DNA of 64,000 bases from Maratus speciosus (GCA_963932465.1 OZ010791.1:321466283-321530282); one strand, 5' to 3'. Positions 13,035 to 25,033 are shown, counted from the first letter of the stretch. Made by a program: numbers and translations. Notes: generated by a model not told the origin, from the letters alone.

Positions 13035-15398
13035 CCCTTTCAGTGCGGAATTTTTTTAGGGGTGTTAATACCCTGTGCCGAATATTTTGACAAAAAAAGC
13101 GATTTATTCAAAAACAACAGGAAATGTTTCTGTTTTATTCACAGTAAGTGAAAACCACAAAATAACAAGATTTACTCAATTGTTTTACCTTTGGAAGACT
13201 TATAACCGCTTCATTTTAGAATATTTCACTCACTTCGCAAAAATTTTACCGAAAGTCAGACATTGTCAAAATTACAAAATAAGTATCTTTATAGGATGCT
13301 AAAAGAACATAAGGATAAAATGTCAACGATGTAGTCTGTGAGGGACACGACGTTCCTTTACTGTTCTGCGTTTCATTTCATGTGGTAGTCCTTCAATTTT
13401 TGATAATGCTCGAAACAGCCCGTAGCGTGCATCGGCTTCTGACACTGTTTACAGTAGCTGTTAGACTGGTGCCGACGATGTTCATGTCGATTGCTACAAA
13501 CTTCGCAGTCCAGTTTATATTTTTTGTCATCGTACACGACAAGAAAGTGCCGTTCTGTAAGCCTATTCGGGGGTTCGTCCTGCGATGGCCGGCCACGTTT
13601 TGGAAGATGAACTGGAATGTATTCAGCTCGTAAGCCGTCAACGACTGCTTCGCGAAACTGTGCCGCAGTCATACTGCTGTCTGGATGATCCTGTTTGTAG
13701 ATGATGAAGCTGTTAGTGAGTGTAATCTTCCGGACCCGGTGGTATATGGCGTGATACCATTTAGTAGACTTGTGAGGGTAGGCGTAGGACACGAGCATTT
13801 GGTCCAGCCGGTCGACACCACCCATCTTGGCATTGTACTCTTCCACTAGTACAGGCTTGTGAAGCATTCTTCCAGCCGGATAACCTTTCTGCTAAATTAC
13901 CTTGTCCCATGTGTTATTCGTGTGGACTGTGGACAAGCAGGTTACGCGTTTTACATCTTGCCAGGCCACAGCTACGATGTTGTCTGAACTCATGAAAACA
14001 GAATCGTCACCGCGTTTCATTTTCATGTTTTCTGGTTTCAGTTGCTCTGCTACGTTCCTACGGTTCGTGCGAACTATCCCACATGCACCAATCCCCTTTC
14101 TCTGCAACTGGACAAAGAGATCTAGAGATGAGTAAAAATTATCCATGTAGATGATGTGACCAGAATTGTCAAAACCGTCCAGTAACTGCAGCATCACCTG
14201 TGAAGTCAACGGGTGGTCCTGCCGGGGAAATGTGTCTTTTTCAGTGTATTTTATCACGTTCAAACAATATCCGGTATTTGCTTTGGCTAGGACGAAATCC
14301 TTTATTCCGTATTTGGTCGGCTTTGCTGGCATACATTGACGAAAGAATAATCGTCCTTTGTACTTCACCATCGACTCGTCAACAGAGAGGTAGCGGCCAG
14401 GCTGATAGCACAGTTGATACGTCGGCAGTGTAAGATCAATCAGGTGCTTCACTTTGAATAGAGGGTTATATCCTGCCTGGTCCATGTCGACTTGTTTTTC
14501 ATTGTCGTAAAAATGATCAAAACTTTGCAGCAACACGAATCGATACCGTGACATCACTCGCCCGAAAACACCTGGAGACACGTCACGCATCGACCAGTGC
14601 ATCTTGTAGTCATAACACCAGTTCATTCCCATTTCAATCTGAAGAGCCACAAACCCCTTCATTTCGTCCTTGGTTGTTGGTTTCCACTGATAAAAACGCA
14701 AATGAGCTTCGAGTTCAACCGGTGAAACAGAAAAACGTTCTGCATACCAGTTGGTTTCGTTACTCATCAGCTAAAAGACACCGTCGGGGAAAAATAACTT
14801 GAAATAGTCGTATGGATCGAAATCAGTAGTGTCTGCAAGCACCCCGTGCCGTTTGGTAAAGCCCAGAATCCATGACGCCTCCCATGGTTCAATATCCGGA
14901 TAATCCTGCCAGTCGTAAATAATGGAAACATTGGCACTTAGTGAATCGTCATCTGGCTGGATTTCGTTGTCATCATTTAGACTAAACTCACTATCTGACA
15001 GGTCTGAATCAGAATCCGCAATAATACGCAGTGCATCTCTTAGACGGTATCGTTTTTGACGTTGGGAAGGTCCAGTGCGAGATGAAGCCATAATAATTAT
15101 TTTGATTTCAAAAGACAAAAATCATCAATAAAATGACACATAATCACAAAAACAATGCACACGCAAGGCACGCTACTGGTTTTGGTTATAGCCAAATTAC
15201 TGCACTACGTAGGCTCATACGTTATTACTGCTAAGCCCATGATACACTACAGTGAGCACAATACATGCCTTGAACGCCAAGGCGACTTTTGTCAACGCTT
15301 ACTGTAGTCTACAGCACCCAACTCCTAGATGTCGACATTATTCGACTTCCGCATTCGGACCCTTAGGTCGACTTCTGTCGATTCCCGCACTATAAGAG
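13035..15398 (-). mobile_element. piggyBac transposon, 2364 bp, TTAA target duplication
   Basis: The element starts ccctttcagtgcgg at 13035 and ends ccgcactataagag at 15398. The reverse complement of the right end, ctcttatagtgcgg, matches the left end at 11 of 14 positions, which is the short terminal inverted repeat typical of piggyBac. It is flanked by TTAA at 13031-13034 and 15399-15402, the family's signature target duplication. The pre-insertion site can be read from the paralogous unit near 1480, where the host repeat has a tatatcttaaaa phrase. The transposase lies on the minus strand. Total length agrees with full-size piggyBac elements. Terminal structure is intact, so the element might still be mobilised in trans; its own transposase is broken by two stop codons. 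Confidence 0.95.
13373..15091 (-). pseudogene. piggyBac transposase, interrupted by two in-frame TAG codons
   Basis: One reading frame runs from the ATG at 15089-15091 (a possible upstream ATG is at 15116-15118) to a stop at 13373. It is interrupted only by TAG at 14771-14773 and TAG at 13892-13894; there is no frameshift. At about 570-580 codons it has the usual family length. The N-terminal part is acidic with Ser/Asp runs. The middle block contains VDESMVKYKGR (Asp codon 14378-14380) and YMDNFYSSLDLF (Asp codon 14141-14143). The third block contains GGVDRLDQML (Asp codons at 13811-13813 and 13802-13804). These are the catalytic aspartates known for piggyBac transposases. The C-terminus has a Cys/His-rich cluster (CEVC, CKQC, HATGC) like the family's zinc-binding domain. 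Known function: hairpin-type cut-and-paste excision and TTAA integration. The copy is probably recently inactivated. Suppression of both stops is possible but less likely. Confidence 0.93.
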
Positions 15399-16116
15399 TT
15401 AAAAAAATGGCTGAGTTATAGCACTTTGAATTTCCAGCATGGCTGACATTTGAAACGATCTGATTTTTGTCACGCGATAACACGCGTATTTGTTAACCGA
15501 TTGGGATGTGAGAAGGCATGTGCATAGTATATAGCAATGTCTCGACCAAGTTCGTTGGCCAGCTTCATCCGCCATCTTGTTTAAAAATGGCAGCCATTGA
15601 TTATTTTCTTAATTTTAATTTAAAATGCGGTACAAAAAATTTAGAAACTGAAAAAGACTTCTTTCTTAAGTGCTTGAACTTGATACGAGGATTCTGGAGC
15701 ATTTTTTGTTTTTTCTTTATCTTTAAAAATGGTTGAAATATAGCACTTTGAATTTCTAAAGTGGGTGACATTTTGAAAAATCTGAATTTTTGCCTGCGAC
15801 AGCACCGATTCCAATATGAATAAGTATGTGCACAGCAATTACCAAGTCTTGACTAAATTCATTGTCTATCTTCACCCATCATGTTGTTTTAAAATGACGG
15901 GCACTTCAAGATATCGACCAATTTGGCGACCAAATATAAGTCACTTTAAATAAAACCAGTTTGGATACAGCTGACTAATTTCGCGTAATTCTCATTCACA
16001 TTCAATATTGACAAAAATTAGTATTGAATCTTCTATAATCGGGTTCCACTATTGTTTAAAATAAGAAATATGAAACCTACCTTTTCCTCCCGGCACTGGC
16101 CGGAAGGACTTTTTGT

Positions 16117-16481
16117 TCATGTATTTATGTTGATCGTCTTTATAATACTGCATAAAAAAATTCTGTTAGTCAGTAGTATATAATACATATTTTAAATTGT
16201 CATATTAACCAGGCAGCTACAAATGAGAAAATTTTTTTAAAGATATTAAAGTGAGTTAAGAATAAATCATTATAACTATTGTAAAATTTTAAAAAGTAAA
16301 GTGGTCGATCAAAAAATGGACTAGTAACAGAAAGTTTCGGTCGTCCGTTGGAAAAAAACAGGCTTACACTTGGAGTTGGGGTTACGGTTCGGATTTCCCT
16401 TCATTTTTCCTTTCCCTTCGTAGAACAAATTCCGTAGTTTTATTATCTTTTACTAAATATAGATTTGGGTATATCCTTAAC
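16117..16481. other. Short intergenic segment
   Basis: AT-rich sequence between two elements. Nothing recognised. Confidence 0.5.
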
Positions 16482-17399
16482 TAGGGCTGCATTATTATCA
16501 ATATATCGATATTTTTTAAATATCGCAATAACAATATCTAAACCTTCACTCTATTGATATATCCCAATAAAATAACAATGTTTTGAACTCACTGTAATTT
16601 TGAACATGAGCCTCGAAAAAAGAGCGTAGAATATCTCAAAACTAAATAAAATAATAATGCTTTGCTCACACCGCCACAGCCCCGAAAACATAGCCCAATA
16701 TTCCTTTACAATGTTTTCACCCTCCTTCTCCATCCTCTCCAAAACAGAAAAGCTACCTCGATTATCTTTCTTTCCGCTGATTATCTTTAGAAATATCTCA
16801 ATTATTGCAATGTTCCTTCACTGAAAACTACGAGTTTATTCCACTGCCTGGCAGCGTAATATTGAACAACACTTATCGACTTTCTTCTCCCGCCGCCGTT
16901 GTGATTGGTCCACACATATTGCAATAGATTCAGATATTGATATGGCACCAAACGCGCTCTGACTATGGCGGAGTTCCAGTTGATACAGAATATAGCTGTT
17001 ATCATTGAGTCCTTGGCCCAACAGCTGTGATGATCGGCTTGCGAGCAACCAATCAGAGTTCGTTAATGGTAAACTTTGCTGTTTAGGGTTTCGTTCATCT
17101 GACAAAACCTATTCGTCTCACTCTTCTCTCTGTCTGTCTGCCCGTCTGTCACAGAACTCGTTCTCAGAAACTATATATGTTTGAAAAGTTTTAAGCAAGA
17201 CACAGCGCGCTAGAAAAAGGCAGGCTGAGCCAAAAGCACGCTGTGTCTTGCTCTTTCTTGCACTGAAGAAGAATCTCGCTAGTAGATTCGAAACAGCTGT
17301 TTGCTGCTTTTCACGTATTATTTGTGCATTTTTAAACGTTGGTGTTCTGCTTTTTAATATTCCTGCCCAAAGGCTTTATTTTCTATTTTAATGTATATG

Positions 17400-17680
17400 T
17401 TTGAGACTTGAAATTTTTCATACTTATAGATGAACACCTCACATCAAACGACAAATCATAAAATTTTGGAAAAGTCCTATATTTATCCCTCTGGGCTCTA
17501 ACTTGTGTATTTTAAGCATTTTTTTCTAGCTGAGCCCCTAATTAAGTTGCAGACTTGAAATTTCGCATACTTATAGCTGAACACTTGCGATCACACGACA
17601 AACATAAAAATTTCAAAAAGTCTTATATTTACCCCTCCGGTCTCTAACTTGTGTATTGTAAGCAATTTTTCCGATCGCTA
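17400..17680 (+). repeat. Two degenerate ~157-bp direct repeats
   Basis: Two units each contain agacttgaaattt, catacttatag, a gaacac phrase, and ctctaacttgtgtatt. The second unit starts near 17560. They lie inside the hAT-like element. Confidence 0.7.
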
Positions 17681-17735
17681 TTAAAGTATTGTTCAGAACG
17701 GTGGCTCATTTTCAAATATAGCATAAATTTTACTT

Positions 17736-18665
17736 ATTCAATATAAAAATTTCATAATTGTTCATACCGCTATTTTCGAATAGTAATTTCAGCAAATATC
17801 TTAAATTCTTGCTAAAGACCATTTTTAAGCAGTTGCGTTCTCTACCGTTTTGCGTGCGGTTTTTTGACGGCTTGATGAGATAACTATTAATTATTCAATA
17901 TAAAAATTTCATAAGTGTTGATACCACTATTTTAGAATTGTAATTTCAGATAATATCTTAAATTGGTGTTTAAGACCGCCATCCCCTCGACTAATGTATC
18001 TACGGATAAGTTGTAGAAAGGAGTTTCGTTCAGATACACTTTTGTTAAGAATAGAATGTGATGGAATGTGGAACTAACAGACCGCGATTTTATTTAAATT
18101 AGGAAATCTAACAAAACGATCTGTTTGAAACTCTAAGATAGCTTATAACACATAATAAAAACTTTTAAAAATAATGGCGCGTGAAACTTCGTGAGGGGGG
18201 GGGGGGGTTACATTTTTTTTTAAACGTTAGTGTTTTTTACTGTTTTATGTGCGGTTTTTTAATGGAGTCCTCAGATAAATGCTACTTCTTCAATACAAAA
18301 ATTTCATAAGTGTTAATACCCCTATTTTCAATAGTAATTTCAGCAAATATCTTAAATTGTTGTTTAAGAACGCCACCCTCTCGACTAATATATCTACGGA
18401 TAGGTTTGTCAACGAAGCTTCGTTCGGATACAGTTTTATTAAGAATAGAGTGCGCTCCCTCATGGTGGAATGTGGAACTAAAAGAACGCGATTTTATTTA
18501 AATTAGGAAATCTAACACGGCGATCTGTTTGAAACTTTAAGATAGTTTATAACACATAATAAAAAATTTAAAAAAGAATGACGCGAGAAATTTTGGAGGT
18601 GGGGGAAGGGGCGCAATTTTTTTTTTTAACCTGAGCGTTTTTTATCGTTTTATGTGCGGTTTTTA
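17736..18665 (+). repeat. Direct repeats of ~394 bp with a partial unit
   Basis: The phrase aaaaatttcataa followed by gtt and a tacc phrase occurs near 17745, 17902 and 18296. The latter two full units share long stretches (ctaatgtatctacggata/ctaatatatctacggata, gaaatctaaca, cttataacacataata) and end with ttatgtgcggttttt. A 13-base G run lies at 18195-18207 in one unit. There is no coding content. Confidence 0.75.
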
Positions 18666-19330
18666 AGGATTAAATTATTATAAATTATCAATTTGGCTTT
18701 ATTAATCAAAGAATAAAGTATTTTGTAAGGAATATTAAACGAAACCCTCTGTGCTATCTGTGATCACGCTTGCCCACTTGTTGTTTCTCGTCAAGTCGGG
18801 GAAAAGTCAAGGCCGAAGCGCTATTAGAATGACATGTGGCATAAAATTAATTTCAGTTTTTCCCCTGATTTTACTTATTTTAATTATATTAAAATCGTCA
18901 CTGTCCTAAATTTAATAATATTTTATTTTATTTTTTTTTTTTTATAATATTCTCAGTTATACGCGAAGTAATTAAATAGTTAAAATGTTATTAATAAAAA
19001 TAGTTCATAAAGTAGGAAGAAAAGGAAACTTACTATTTTTAAAGAAAAATATTATACAACAAATGGTATAAGTGCAAACAGATATCAAACATTAGTTTCT
19101 TTTTCTAAAATATTTTTATTTTGCATAGATATATATATACATATTTTAATGGTGCTGTGTGAACACATAAAACATTGATTCATTGCCTTCTACATCTGTT
19201 GGTACTTAAATTGCTGCTACTGTACCATCTTTTTCGAAATTAGCAATATTTCTATTCTTACACAGTTTAATGTAGTTATCGCGATATATCACCAATATCG
19301 ATATTAAATTTCCTATACCGTCCAGCCCTA

Positions 19331-21468
19331 TCCATAGCATGCTAGGGCTGGATCCTAATATTTATAAATTTAATTTTATACATTGTTCAGATTATAATGC
19401 AGCATTTGACACACTTTATTTTTCTCCTAAATTTTGGTTAAAAGTTGACATGTGACGTTTTTAATATTTTTCTTGTTCCATATACAGTTATTATATAATA
19501 ATTTTAGGGGAAGGGAGGGGTGATAAAAATAAATCATACACTAGAGGATTATCAGATATATCAGCACTAAACTTGTAGTTGAATTATCGTTTTTACTAAG
19601 GCTGTAGAATTCATTTTGATCTTTACACTGTAAAATACAAAATGTGTACTGGGAAAATATAGAAATCGCGTATATTATTAGAATAGTGAACATTTTTAAA
19701 AGTGTAAAAAGTAGAATGAATCCTTCAAGGTTAGGGAAAATGAAAGTGTAACAACACTTTTCATACATTTATTTGTAAAATATATTCTAAAATCCATACT
19801 TGATATTACTTTCTGAGATATTCACGAAATCCTTTGCAGGTACAAAAGAAAATTGTCGTAAAAATATGCAAATTTTATTGGCAAATATCAATTTTTTTTT
19901 TTTTACGGTCTAGTATACAGTCGAGTCTTCGTTTTGTGATCTTCCATTTACCGATTTTTTTTTCTAAATAACAAATATTGTTTCAGAACCTTTAACACTG
20001 GGACATTTTGAATTAAATAAAATCTTCATTTAAAGAACACCTTTAGATTTAGCGATGTTATTTCATCCTTGTCCTTTCTCATTAATTATTTTCGCCATAC
20101 AAACTGCCCATGGTCAAATAAGGTAAGAGTTTTCACTTGCTGTACTTCCGTGGACAGAATGCACACATGTGCTTAATGAAATGAGTGTAAAATCTTCGTA
20201 ATAGCAAACCGCTGAAATTACAAAATCTGTCATTCTAATGCTAGGAACGACAGTGAAATATTGCCCAATTTTCAGCTCTGATCATATTTTAAATGACTAA
20301 AAGAAATTACTTATGAATGAAAAATAAGTTAAGAATCTTAAAAGAAGTTGACAAACGTTGATGTTTGTTACGGACAATTATCTGCGCGAGGGAAGTAGGC
20401 CGAGAGGTCAGTTGCCCCCAGGTCGTTGGGTTAAAACAGACATTGGATTCGAACCCAACATCTCCCTTCTGCCTAGCTTTGAGAACAAAACCTCTGAGTC
20501 GCGAGCGGGATATTGTCAAAAGAAAAAGGATGTTGTTTTTAAGCATACTTCCCCGTAATAGTTTGTCAGCAAAGATTTAAAAAATAAACACAATAATTTA
20601 AATTGAAGAGGCCAAATCTAATTTTCTGGTATTTCTAATCAAATATAATATATGTTTCATTGAACGAAATTAAGTTAAATTGCAAGAAATGTTCGAAAAC
20701 ATTTCCTTGCAGCAGTTTTTATTGCTAATTCCATTTAAATACTTTTTATATAGTTAATTTATTTACAAGATATTGATAGTTCGTTATATGGGGTCTCGAC
20801 TGTAATTCTGACTTCATAAAAACTGTTAAAGTCTAAAGTAAATTTTATTTCTCTTTTAAAGTGAACCGAAAAGAATGGCAAAAGAAATTTTCTGCTTTAT
20901 TATTAATATTAGAAAGTATAACTAGCTCTGTTCTTTCTGTACTTTTATTTTGCGTATGACGTCAAGGAAAAGCTCCAAATATAAAAGCAAATATATTCAA
21001 AATGTAAATCTTTGTCCTTACAATGTTTACATTTTAAATAAAAGTATTCTGACATTTAGTCTCTTGAGATTTCTCCAAAAGAACGGTTAAATGGCATTCT
21101 TTATTTAGATATAAAGTGGGATTTTTACTACTTATATTGAGAGCAGAATGATTCTTCCTGCTTTTGTTATTCATTTCTCTCTTTAAAATGTATTTTGTAT
21201 TTCTTACAAAATTTATGGCTTTGAGAGTTCGCAATGATGTTTTGTTGATGTAAATTATTGTTCAAGTCAAATGTATAAATTCAAAAACTAAAATAAATAA
21301 AAATAATAAGTGGAGTTTAAAAAATATATGATAATTGCAAAAAGCATTTATTGGTACTATTAAGCAGAAAATTCATGTAATAAAAATTTGACACAATCTA
21401 TATTTAATAACATGAAATTTATTTTTCGAAATACTTCACAGAACTGTTATGAAAATCACCATTATGTA
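19331..21468. other. AT-rich sequence, no gene seen apart from a tRNA-like fragment
   Basis: A second tagggctgg phrase just outside the hAT-like element (19343) has no partner end. Otherwise no gene or repeat was recognised except the tRNA-like stretch at about 20380-20525. Confidence 0.45.
20380..20525 (-). repeat. Possible tRNA-derived SINE fragment
   Basis: On the minus strand a gttgggttcgaatcc phrase (plus strand about 20446-20460) fits an RNA polymerase III box B. About 50 bases upstream on the same strand a gcgactcagagg phrase (plus strand about 20490-20502) is a fair box A. The local composition is richer in G+C than the neighbourhood. No target duplication or tail was located, and a full cloverleaf was not drawn, so a functional tRNA is not claimed. 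Confidence 0.4.
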
Positions 21469-22885
21469 CAATATACGGCCAAAGGTGACTGGTCACTTGC
21501 GATTTTAGACGTTTTGTTGAATATCTGGAAAACTACATGAGCAATTATCCTGAAACTCCAGGTGTGTAAACAGTATAGTATAAGTCATATATTTCCGTGA
21601 AGATTTTTTTCCGATACCCCATAGGGGACCGTCAACAAATTGAAACAGAAAGAATATCTTTTGGACAACCCTGTAAAAACTAATGTAGCAAAAGCGTTCA
21701 AACTCAAGATTATTAATAAGTGGCTTATTGTAATATACTGTGTTCATTTTTATGAGGATAGCATGTATACTCGTAGAGGAATTAATGTTTTATAAAAACA
21801 GTCCCAAATTTTGCCAAGTTTTTTGCTTATAATTTGCACAGTTCTTAATATAAAAAAAAAGATCTTTTCAGAAAATATGACAAACAACAGTGTACACAAT
21901 ATTCTGCAATCAGAATTAAAAAATAATAAAAATTGGATGAAAAATGAGCAGTTTTACTAAAAAATATTTCACTGCACAGGCGCGAATGCAATCAAAATAT
22001 AATGTGCATAATGTATTAGTTAAGTATACTGAGCAACGTTTTTGAAAGTCTCAAAATCATAGCTTGAAAATTCTGAAAATTATCGCCGATAGAATAAGCT
22101 CAAAATCCGTTGTTCCCAAAAAGAAGCAAAAAGATGAGGGGATGTATCAGATATTTGTTGATTAGTGCCAAGATAGCGTACACAATATTGCAGGTACTAT
22201 ATTTCGAAACAGCCCCTCATCTTTTTTCTTCCTTTTGAGAACAATGGATTTCGAGCTTATTCTATCGACGATAATTTTTAGAATTTTCAAGCTATGATTT
22301 TGAGACTTTCACTAAAGTTGCTCTATATACTTAGCTAATATATTATGCACATTATATTTCAATTGCTTTCGCGCATGTGTAGTGAAACATTTTTTAGTAA
22401 TGTTTCTCATTTTTCATCTATTTTTTATTTTTTTTTTTCTGGTTGCAGATTATTGTGTACACTGTTGTTTGTCATATGTTCTGAAAAGATCTTTTTTTTT
22501 TATATTAAGAAATCTACAAATTATAAGCAAAAGACTTGGCGAAATTTGGGATTGTTTTTATAAAAAACTTAATTTTTCTGCGAGTATACATGCTATCCTC
22601 ATAAAAATGAACACAGTATATTATAATAAGCCACTTATTAATAATCTCGAGTTTGAATGCTTTTGCTATATTAGTTTTTACAGGGTTATCCAAAACATAT
22701 TCGTTCTTTTTCAATTTGTTGACGGTCCCTTATGGGGTTTTGGGAAAAAGTCATTGCGGAAATATATGACCCATACTATACTGTTTACACACCTGCAGTT
22801 TCAGGTTAATTCCTCACGTATTTTTCTATATATTTGATAAAACGTCTAAAATTGCAAGTGACCGGTCACCTTTGGCCATATAGTG
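21469..22885. mobile_element. Foldback element, 1417 bp, TA-flanked, copy 1
   Basis: Almost the whole element is one inverted repeat with arms of about 700 bp meeting near 22175. The left end is caatatacggccaaaggtga at 21469 and the right end is tcacctttggccatatagtg ending at 22885. Examples of facing phrases are ccaaattttgccaag (21809) and cttggcgaaatttgg (22534). The flanking dinucleotide is TA on both sides (21467-21468, 22886-22887), and the CACTATATGGCC-like terminus is typical of Tc1/mariner-superfamily non-autonomous elements. Reading frames up to 151 codons on either strand mirror each other through the palindrome and are probably not genes. The copy at 51097-52521 defines the same boundaries. 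Confidence 0.9.
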
Positions 22886-22887
22886 TA

Positions 22888-24070
22888 TTAAGACAACAAT
22901 TGAAGCAGAATAGAATAAGTTGTTATGTCACATTCGTGGGATTTTTGATTGGGAAGATACTTAAAATGTTTTATTTACATAGCCTGTGCAGTCAATTTCG
23001 AAAGTTTATAAATACGGTATCGCACGTCATGTTCGGAACAATAAAAAATGTAGCATGCGACTATTCTACACTATCCAGCTCTCCGATTTCAGAACTTTCA
23101 TCTTCAAACTGGTGAATTTATTGAGTAACGTCTTTTGTTTCAATAATGTTTATGTTAAATTACACACAGAATGCATTTTATCTTTCAACATATGTTCTTT
23201 CTGATTCTAGCCTAATGCTTTCCCAGCAGTTTATTTTAAACTAAAAAAACATTTTTAAATTCATTTCATGATGTTATTTTTATCTTTTTTATTTTCAGAA
23301 TATAGATACAATCTGAAAACAAAACTAGCATACTCTGGAATTGGGTCACTTGTACCATACATTAGTGAAACGTTGTATAAAATTCTTATCAAACTAGTGA
23401 AAGATTGTAGTTGGATGCATTAAATCCGTAGAACACTGGCAGCTGATGATAGGTTGTGTTAATTTTGCAGTCGACAAATCCAATCAACTACAGTAATTTA
23501 TTGGCAATAGTTGTGATTGGCTAAGTCCAATCGAAACGGAAGTATTCATTTAGCAGTCATATTATATTCCGGTGATCAGGACATACGTCCAGTAAGGCAA
23601 TGGATTTAGAAATTCGGTAGTTGCTCCAGAAAAACAGTGCCAATTGTCTTCTAAAACGTTTATTTATTAAAATATGACAACTTAAACAATTCTCAAATGA
23701 TGAGAACATTTGTAGAGCCCTCAAGCTGGAGCATAAATCGCTACATCATGCTAAAGATCTTAAACAGCAAATTTAAGTATTCCACGAGACTGTTAGACAC
23801 CTGGTAACATAGTTTAAAGCATTGGACAGCAATCTCGCCTCCGAAGTCACGGCATCTGGATTTTCTTAGTATTCGAGTAGGGAGACAGATTTCGACGGAA
23901 TACTGAAACAGACTAATCGGTAACAGGCGCTCTTCGAGCAGCGGGATCTACATTAATGGCGTGAGAGAGAGCGTGGTTTAGAAGAATGAATCCTTGGTAA
24001 TGTAAGAATTTTGAGGTGAAAAGTCTAACGTCTCCAAGGCGCGGGAAAATAAATTCGTGGAATTAATATT
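22888..24070. other. Intergenic sequence with one possible exon
   Basis: No named gene. The stretch 23560-24000 is less AT-rich than its surroundings, but stops interrupt all frames and no domain was recognised. A possible exon at 23299-23423 is listed separately. Confidence 0.4.
23299..23423 (+). CDS. Possible terminal exon, unknown protein (speculative)
   Basis: A strong polypyrimidine tract with TTTTCAG ends at 23298. From there one frame (phase 2 entry) stays open for 40 codons to TAA at 23421-23423. It includes an AYSGIGSLVPYISETLYKIL segment with a plausible amphipathic, membrane- or helix-like pattern. The other two frames stop within six codons. No upstream exon or domain was recognised, and a poly(A) signal is not close by. 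In DNA this AT-rich, pyrimidine tracts and short open frames occur by chance, so this is only a candidate. Confidence 0.22.
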
Positions 24071-24980
24071 AACAAGTTGGAAATTGCTCGTCAAACGTGG
24101 CAAATGAGGTGCGTTCGTACTATAACTAGTTTTAAAATTATTTTTTACACTCCATATTGTACTGAATGTATAATTTTTTGCACTTCATAACGTGCATAGT
24201 CTGATACATCATTAAAATGCACTTCCAATAATTTTTTCGGAACACTTTTGACTGTCCCTGTAATTAAACTATACATCCGATTTTCCTAAAATTTGAAATG
24301 GCTCAACAAAATTTTGCAACAATTATATCTTTAAAATTTCAGACCATTCGGAAGGCTGTAATATCATTAAAATGCACTTGCAATAATTTTTCCCATTGGC
24401 CGTAATGTAAAGAAAAACTTTTGGCTGTCCCTGTAATTAAACTATACATCCGATTTTCCTAAAATTTAAAATGGCTCGACAAACTTTTTCAACAATTATA
24501 TCTTTAAAATTTCAGAACATTCGGAAGGCTCTAATACCATTAAAATCCACTTGCAATAATTTTTCCCATTGGCCGTAATGTAAAGAAAAACTTTTGACTG
24601 TCCCTGTAATTAAACTATACGTCCGATTTTCCTAAAATTTGAAATGGCTCGATAAAATTTTGCAATAATTATATCTTTAAAATTTCAGATCATTCGGAAG
24701 GCTCTAATATCATTAAAATCTACTTGCAATAATTTTTCCCATTGGCCGTAATGTAAAGAAAAACTTTTGACTGTCCCTGTAATTAAACTATACATCCGAT
24801 TTTCATAAAGTTTGAAATGGCTCGACAAAATTTTGCAACAATCACATATTTGAAATTTCAGACTATTCGGTTGGGTAGTTTTTGCTCTGTTACATGCGGA
24901 CAGACGGACGGACTGAACGACGACTATAGGTGCTACGTATTTATATAATTACGAACGCACCTAAAAATGGCAAAATGGCT
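24071..24980 (+). mobile_element. Element with aggtgcgttcgta inverted ends and ~172-bp internal repeats, copy 1
   Basis: The stretch starts aacaagttggaaattgctcg near 24071. An inverted pair, aggtgcgttcgta at 24107 and tacgaacgcacct ending at 24962, brackets four tandem units of about 172 bp. Each unit contains gactgtccctgtaattaaac, cattaaaatgcacttgcaat and ttggccgtaatgtaaag (starts near 24250, 24426, 24597 and 24770). After the last unit comes a gggtagtttttgct phrase and an acagacggacgga phrase. The same structure recurs at 55611-56345 with the same left flank phrase. No protein is encoded. The class is unknown; no clear target duplication was seen. Confidence 0.8.
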
Positions 24981-25033
24981 TTTAGAAACATTCGAAAATA
25001 AAAACTAGCTTCCCTCAGATTATTATAGCTTTG

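Larger units (their letters stand above)
12291..16116 (+). repeat. Dispersed element with ~322-bp internal units, copy 2, split by piggyBac
   Basis: The left end begins with a small hairpin (aggtagcttt at 12291-12300, aaagctacct at 12309-12318) and the gccgttcggagga phrase. A TA run lies at about 12416-12452, then the same tandem units as in 419-2261 (accgatttgg-type phrases near 12485, 12795 and 15493). The right end is cctcccggcactggccgg followed by ggactttttgt, ending near 16116. A 2364-bp piggyBac element plus its 4-bp target duplication interrupts it at 13031-15402. Removing that insert restores a unit spacing of about 330 bp, as in copy 1. This copy shares about 1.5 kb with copy 1. Confidence 0.8.
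16482..19330. mobile_element. Non-coding hAT-like element with TAGGGCTG termini
   Basis: The left end reads tagggctgcattatt at 16482 and the right end reads ccgtccagcccta at 19330, giving tagggctg at both termini in inverted orientation. Both ends then enter atatcgatat-rich subterminal sequence. The 8 bases outside each end are tccttaac (left) and tccatagc (right), matching at 6 of 8, which would fit an old 8-bp hAT target duplication. No transposase was found; the interior is mostly tandem repeats (17400-18665) and unrecognised sequence. The identification rests on terminal similarity and is moderate. Confidence 0.5.

Noticed and set aside
13382..14802. Plus-strand and out-of-frame minus-strand frames of 77-84 codons
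   Set aside because: Shadows of the piggyBac transposase frame.
20380..20525. Functional tRNA gene
   Set aside because: Box A and box B are acceptable, but no acceptor stem or complete cloverleaf could be assembled, so it is listed only as a possible SINE fragment.
22382..22837. 151-codon open frame in the foldback element, with similar short frames at 21505-21747 and 51256-51504
   Set aside because: The frames are mirror images created by the palindrome, differ in extent between copies and show no domain. Conservation is at the DNA level.
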